Shown one piece after another: positions 1-3,300 of a DNA stretch of 5,771 nucleotides; within the stretch, counting starts at the first letter, position 1, and each line of letters begins with the position of its first letter. The notes under the pieces were generated by a model. That model made no database searches, was not told the origin of the DNA, and saw nothing but the letters and a program-made list of their open reading frames with translations. Origin of the DNA: an uncultured Eubacteriales bacterium (GTDB taxonomy: Bacteria; Bacillota; Clostridia; UMGS1810); NCBI GenBank assembly GCA_900555295.1, contig USKN01000123.1, forward strand, positions 1 through 5,771, written 5' to 3'. The translations under genes and the position numbers were made by a program.

Positions 1-16
1 TATTTACGGAAAGGAC

Positions 17-42
17 TTGATGGATAATGATGTATGTATAAT
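17..42 (+). promoter_or_regulatory. Alternative candidate promoter with perfect -10 but short spacer
   Basis: TATAAT at 37-42 is a perfect -10 hexamer. The best upstream partner, TTGATG (17-22), is only 14 bases away, shorter than the usual 16-18. The overlapping TAATAT (39-44) restores a 16-base spacer with a poorer hexamer. If real, the transcript would carry a leader of more than 200 bases, including the palindrome at 111-125. Confidence 0.22.
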
Positions 43-110
43 ATAAAAATATGTACATCTGTATCTGCCGGGTCTTTTTTACTGCCGTTTTAAGATTAGG
101 TAAGTAGGTA

Positions 111-125
111 TTTAACGGTGTTAAA
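111..125. repeat. 15-bp palindrome TTTAAC-GGT-GTTAAA
   Basis: Six-base perfect inverted arms flank a three-base centre. It lies between the two promoter candidates, where an operator could sit. It is short and AT-rich, so chance is a fair explanation; no regulator can be named from it. Confidence 0.3.
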
Positions 126-155
126 CGCGGGCATATTTTTTAATGTTTTTAAAAT

Positions 156-183
156 TTTACCGCATATTATAACAAAGTATTAT
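156..183 (+). promoter_or_regulatory. Candidate sigma-A-type promoter, weak
   Basis: TTTACC (156-161) matches the -35 consensus TTGACA at four of six bases. TATTAT (178-183) matches the -10 consensus at five of six, with a 16-base spacer. It would give a 5' untranslated leader of about 75 bases before ATG 266. AT-rich DNA produces such matches by chance, so this is only a plausible position. Confidence 0.3.
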
Positions 184-248
184 ACCTATAAAAAGCAAAT
201 GCCAATTGTTACGGTTCGGCAAGTAAAAGTAATGTAAATAAAATTTTC

Positions 249-256
249 GGAAAGGA
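249..256 (+). promoter_or_regulatory. Ribosome binding site for the giant surface protein
   Basis: The purine run GGAAAGGA ends nine bases before ATG 266, a good Firmicutes spacing for the AGGA core. It decides the start over the in-frame ATGs at codons 10 and 13, which lie inside the signal-peptide hydrophobic core and have no such sequence in front. Confidence 0.8.
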
Positions 257-265
257 AAAATAACT

Positions 266-352
266 ATGGGTAAAAAAGTATTAAGTCTTTTTATGGCATT
301 TATGTTGTGCTTTTCAACGCTGCCGACGTTTCTTACTGCAACCGCTTCTGCC
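266..352 (+). other. Signal peptide (residues 1-29)
   Basis: The N-terminus has a lysine pair at residues 3-4, a hydrophobic core from V5 to about F16, a proline at 20, and an A-S-A site at 27-29 followed by three glutamates. This is a standard Sec/signal peptidase I peptide, with predicted cleavage after A29. Cys15 lies in the core but has leucine at -1, so it does not form a lipobox. Confidence 0.92.
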
Positions 353-3300
353 GAAGAAGAAACAGCAGAGTATGCCGCAACGGCGGAAAACGGCGTAAAA
401 AACATTAATGACGGTGTAAATGTTGTAAACGGATATGACAGCGAAAACAGCAGTTACAGCTACATTTATTACGGCACAAGGAACGGCGACGGCATTAAGT
501 GGCGTGTGCTTGATAATGAAACGCTCGACGGCAACGAGGGATTGTTTCTTCTTATGGAAAACCCAATAAAAAACGTTGAGTTTATAAGCTATTGCACACT
601 CGGCAAATTGGACAGCAGCAGAAATAACTGCTGGAGCTGCCTCGACAATATGCGCCACAATTGGTGGGAAAACAGTACGGCACGTGTTTGGTGCCGTGCA
701 TTTACGGAGCAAATCAGTCCCGATACGACTTTGGGTTTTACCACAAACCAACGCAGTCTCGGCAATACGCTCTATAACAGCAACAAGGCATCTTACGACC
801 AAAATTACAGTGCTTTCTCCGATATGGAACGTGAAAAAATTTTGGCAACTACAAAGGCGGATAAAAATTTTAAGGGCAATCATTTGTATTACGGCAGAGA
901 TTTGAACGGCGAAAAAGTCTTTTTTCTGTCTGCTGATGAAGCATCGGACGCAAAATACGGCTTTGATACAGACGCAAACCGTACTTCAAATACTACTTGG
1001 ATGACGCGTTCGGCAGCGTGGGAAGACTGTGTATACAGCAGTGATTTAGAGTCGCAGTACGGTGACGGAAAAGGTGTTAATGACGCCGGTATCGGCGCAA
1101 TATACGGTGATGGGTATTTGTCGGATGTTCCCATATACTCGGCAATATTAGATAAAGTATTGGGCGGTGCGGTAAAAGAAACCTATTCATTTAACCCAAT
1201 ATCAACGTGGTCGGCACGCCCCGCTATGAACATAAGCTATGACAGCGTTGTGTATGCAAGCGCTCCCGATGCCGCTTGCGAGAAAACTTTTGACCTTACA
1301 AACAGTTACAGCGGAAATGAATGGAAACTTACATTGGGCACGGGTGACAGCTTTAACGCCGCTTTAAGTACAAATATTCTATCAAATGACGGCATTGCCG
1401 TAACTCATACGGCACTGAACGGTATTGGAAATACAGATTATAATACTGTTACGGCGGAACTTAAAAACACGGCGGGTGAAACCGTTGCATACGGTGCGCT
1501 TAATACGGCGGATGCGTCTGCCGGGAAAAGCACATTGCCGCTTCCGAGTGGTCTTGCCGACGGTACATATACTCTTACTCTCCGTGCCGAACAGTGGAAC
1601 GGCAAGAATATGACAAACTATGCGTCACAGGCTTATGATGCAGGTACAATATATGTTGGCAGAAACAACAGCCACAACGGGCAGTCTTTTAAGCCAATCG
1701 TTAACGAATTTGATTTTGCGGCTATGACAGCGGACGATTACGGTTTTTTAATTGATAATATAACTGTAAATCCCAATACGATATACAGCGGACATTTATG
1801 CTTAAACGGATATACTGTAAACGGTGATATGCAGGTGCGCGATTTTGCGCTTTATGATGATGACGGAAAAAGCGGTTTGCTGGACGGAAGTCTTACATTA
1901 ACCGAAGGAACGCTGACTTTGTATGGCGGAACGGTGAATAAAGGTATTACTTTAAAAAAGGGAACGCTTGCTCTTTTTGGCGGTGTTGTGGGCGAAAACA
2001 ATAACGGCTGTTCCGTAGTGGCAGAAAGTGATACAACAGTTACTTTTCCCGGTAATACTACCCTTAACGGCACAACGGCAGGTGTGTATTTAAAAAACGG
2101 CGCTTATGTCAGTGCGGTAGGTATTGTGCACCCCGCACGCCCCTATATAGTGGGATTGGAAAGCGGTACGGGCAATTTTTGTACCGATTGGAATGAAAAT
2201 ACAGATTTTACCCAATATTTCTCGGGTGCAAACGGTCACTCTGTTGAAAGACAGGGAACGACTCTTTCTTTGATTGAAAGCTCGCATCTTGTTCCCGAAC
2301 ATCCTGTATGCGGTGTAAGGTGCAATCACAAAGACAGTCACCCCATAATCAGCGATTGGCAGGTATTTAATGCAAGCGAAACAAGTCTTGCCGACGGAAA
2401 TTACATTCTTAATTCCAATATTACATTGGAACACAATATTGAAATTACAGGCAATGTAAATATTTGCCTTAACGGATATGTTGTTACATTAAAAGATAAA
2501 GACGTAAGCTTTGTTGTGGCGGACGGCGGTACGCTTTCGATAAGCGACTGCAGCGCAAACCAAACAGGCAGAATTAACGGCGAAAATGCGTCGGGGCGCA
2601 GTCAGAGCGACAGCGGAGCCGTTACTGTAAACAAAAACGGATTGTTTAAGCTGTACACAGGCAGCATTAACGACTCATCTTGTGCCGTGGCGGTTAAAGG
2701 AACCTTTGATATGTACGGCGGAACGGTTGTAAATTCCGAATGCGGTATTTACAATACATATACAGGCAAATTTAATATGTACGGGGGCGCAGTGAAAACG
2801 TGTACATACGGTGTTACCGCAAAAAATCCCGTTGATTTGCATAACGGCTCGCTTATTGAGGATTGCAGCTACGGTTTATTCGGAACATCAATAAAAAGTA
2901 ATGTAAGCGGAACGATACGCGGCTGCGGTGTGGGATTATCAGCCGGTACACTCAATGACGGTGCAGTGGTTGAAAACTGCGAAACCGGTGCTGACGGTTA
3001 CATAATTATGCAGCCCGGAAGTACCGTTCGCAATTGTACAAAATACGGTGTGTATGCCGCCGACCTTACAATGAACGGCGGTACCGTTACCGGGTGCAAT
3101 GTGGGTGTGTATCTTAATCCTGCAAAAAAATCTAACGACAAAAATCTTATGACAGTTTCGGGCGCACCTGTAATTAACGGAAATACGGCCGCAAACGTTG
3201 CGGTTTATTCTAAAGTTGACAGTAAAAATAAGCCGGTAGAAAATGTGCAGGCTATATGTGTCGGCAATGACGGTTTGTCGGAGGAGGCTGTAATTCCAAT

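Larger units (their letters stand above)
1..265. other. AT-rich non-coding leader region
   Basis: No convincing gene lies here; all frames are broken by frequent stops. One frame is open from the window edge (base 2) to a TAA at 44-46 and could be the last codons of an upstream gene, but 14 codons are too few to judge. The stretch holds T-runs at 75-80 and 136-141, two weak promoter candidates, a short palindrome at 111-125 and the ribosome binding site. I recognise no known riboswitch or structured RNA. Confidence 0.7.

Noticed and set aside
20..46. Eight-codon ORF with GGAAAGGA just upstream, similar to the main gene's ribosome binding site
   Set aside because: It could be a leader peptide or the tail of an upstream gene, but it is too short to judge. 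The spacing of four bases is tight and the sequence has no attenuation-type codon run.
61..80. Intrinsic terminator of an upstream gene at the T-run 75-80
   Set aside because: No GC-rich inverted repeat precedes the T-run; the nearby CCGGG has no complementary arm at a suitable distance.
296..312. Possible lipoprotein signal around Cys15
   Set aside because: The residues before Cys15 are F-M-L, which does not fit a lipobox (small residue needed at -1). A signal peptidase I site is clear at residues 27-29.
314..883. Long open frame on the minus strand (189 codons)
   Set aside because: It lies wholly antisense to the DUF6273-like coding sequence. Its translation has no recognisable domain, and the + frame has strong protein-family landmarks here. 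It arises from the codon use of the real gene.
684..905. Short + strand frames inside the large gene (also at 1425-1613, 3315-3572 and 3594-3800)
   Set aside because: They are out of frame with the main protein, which is continuous and domain-rich across each of them. The translations look random.
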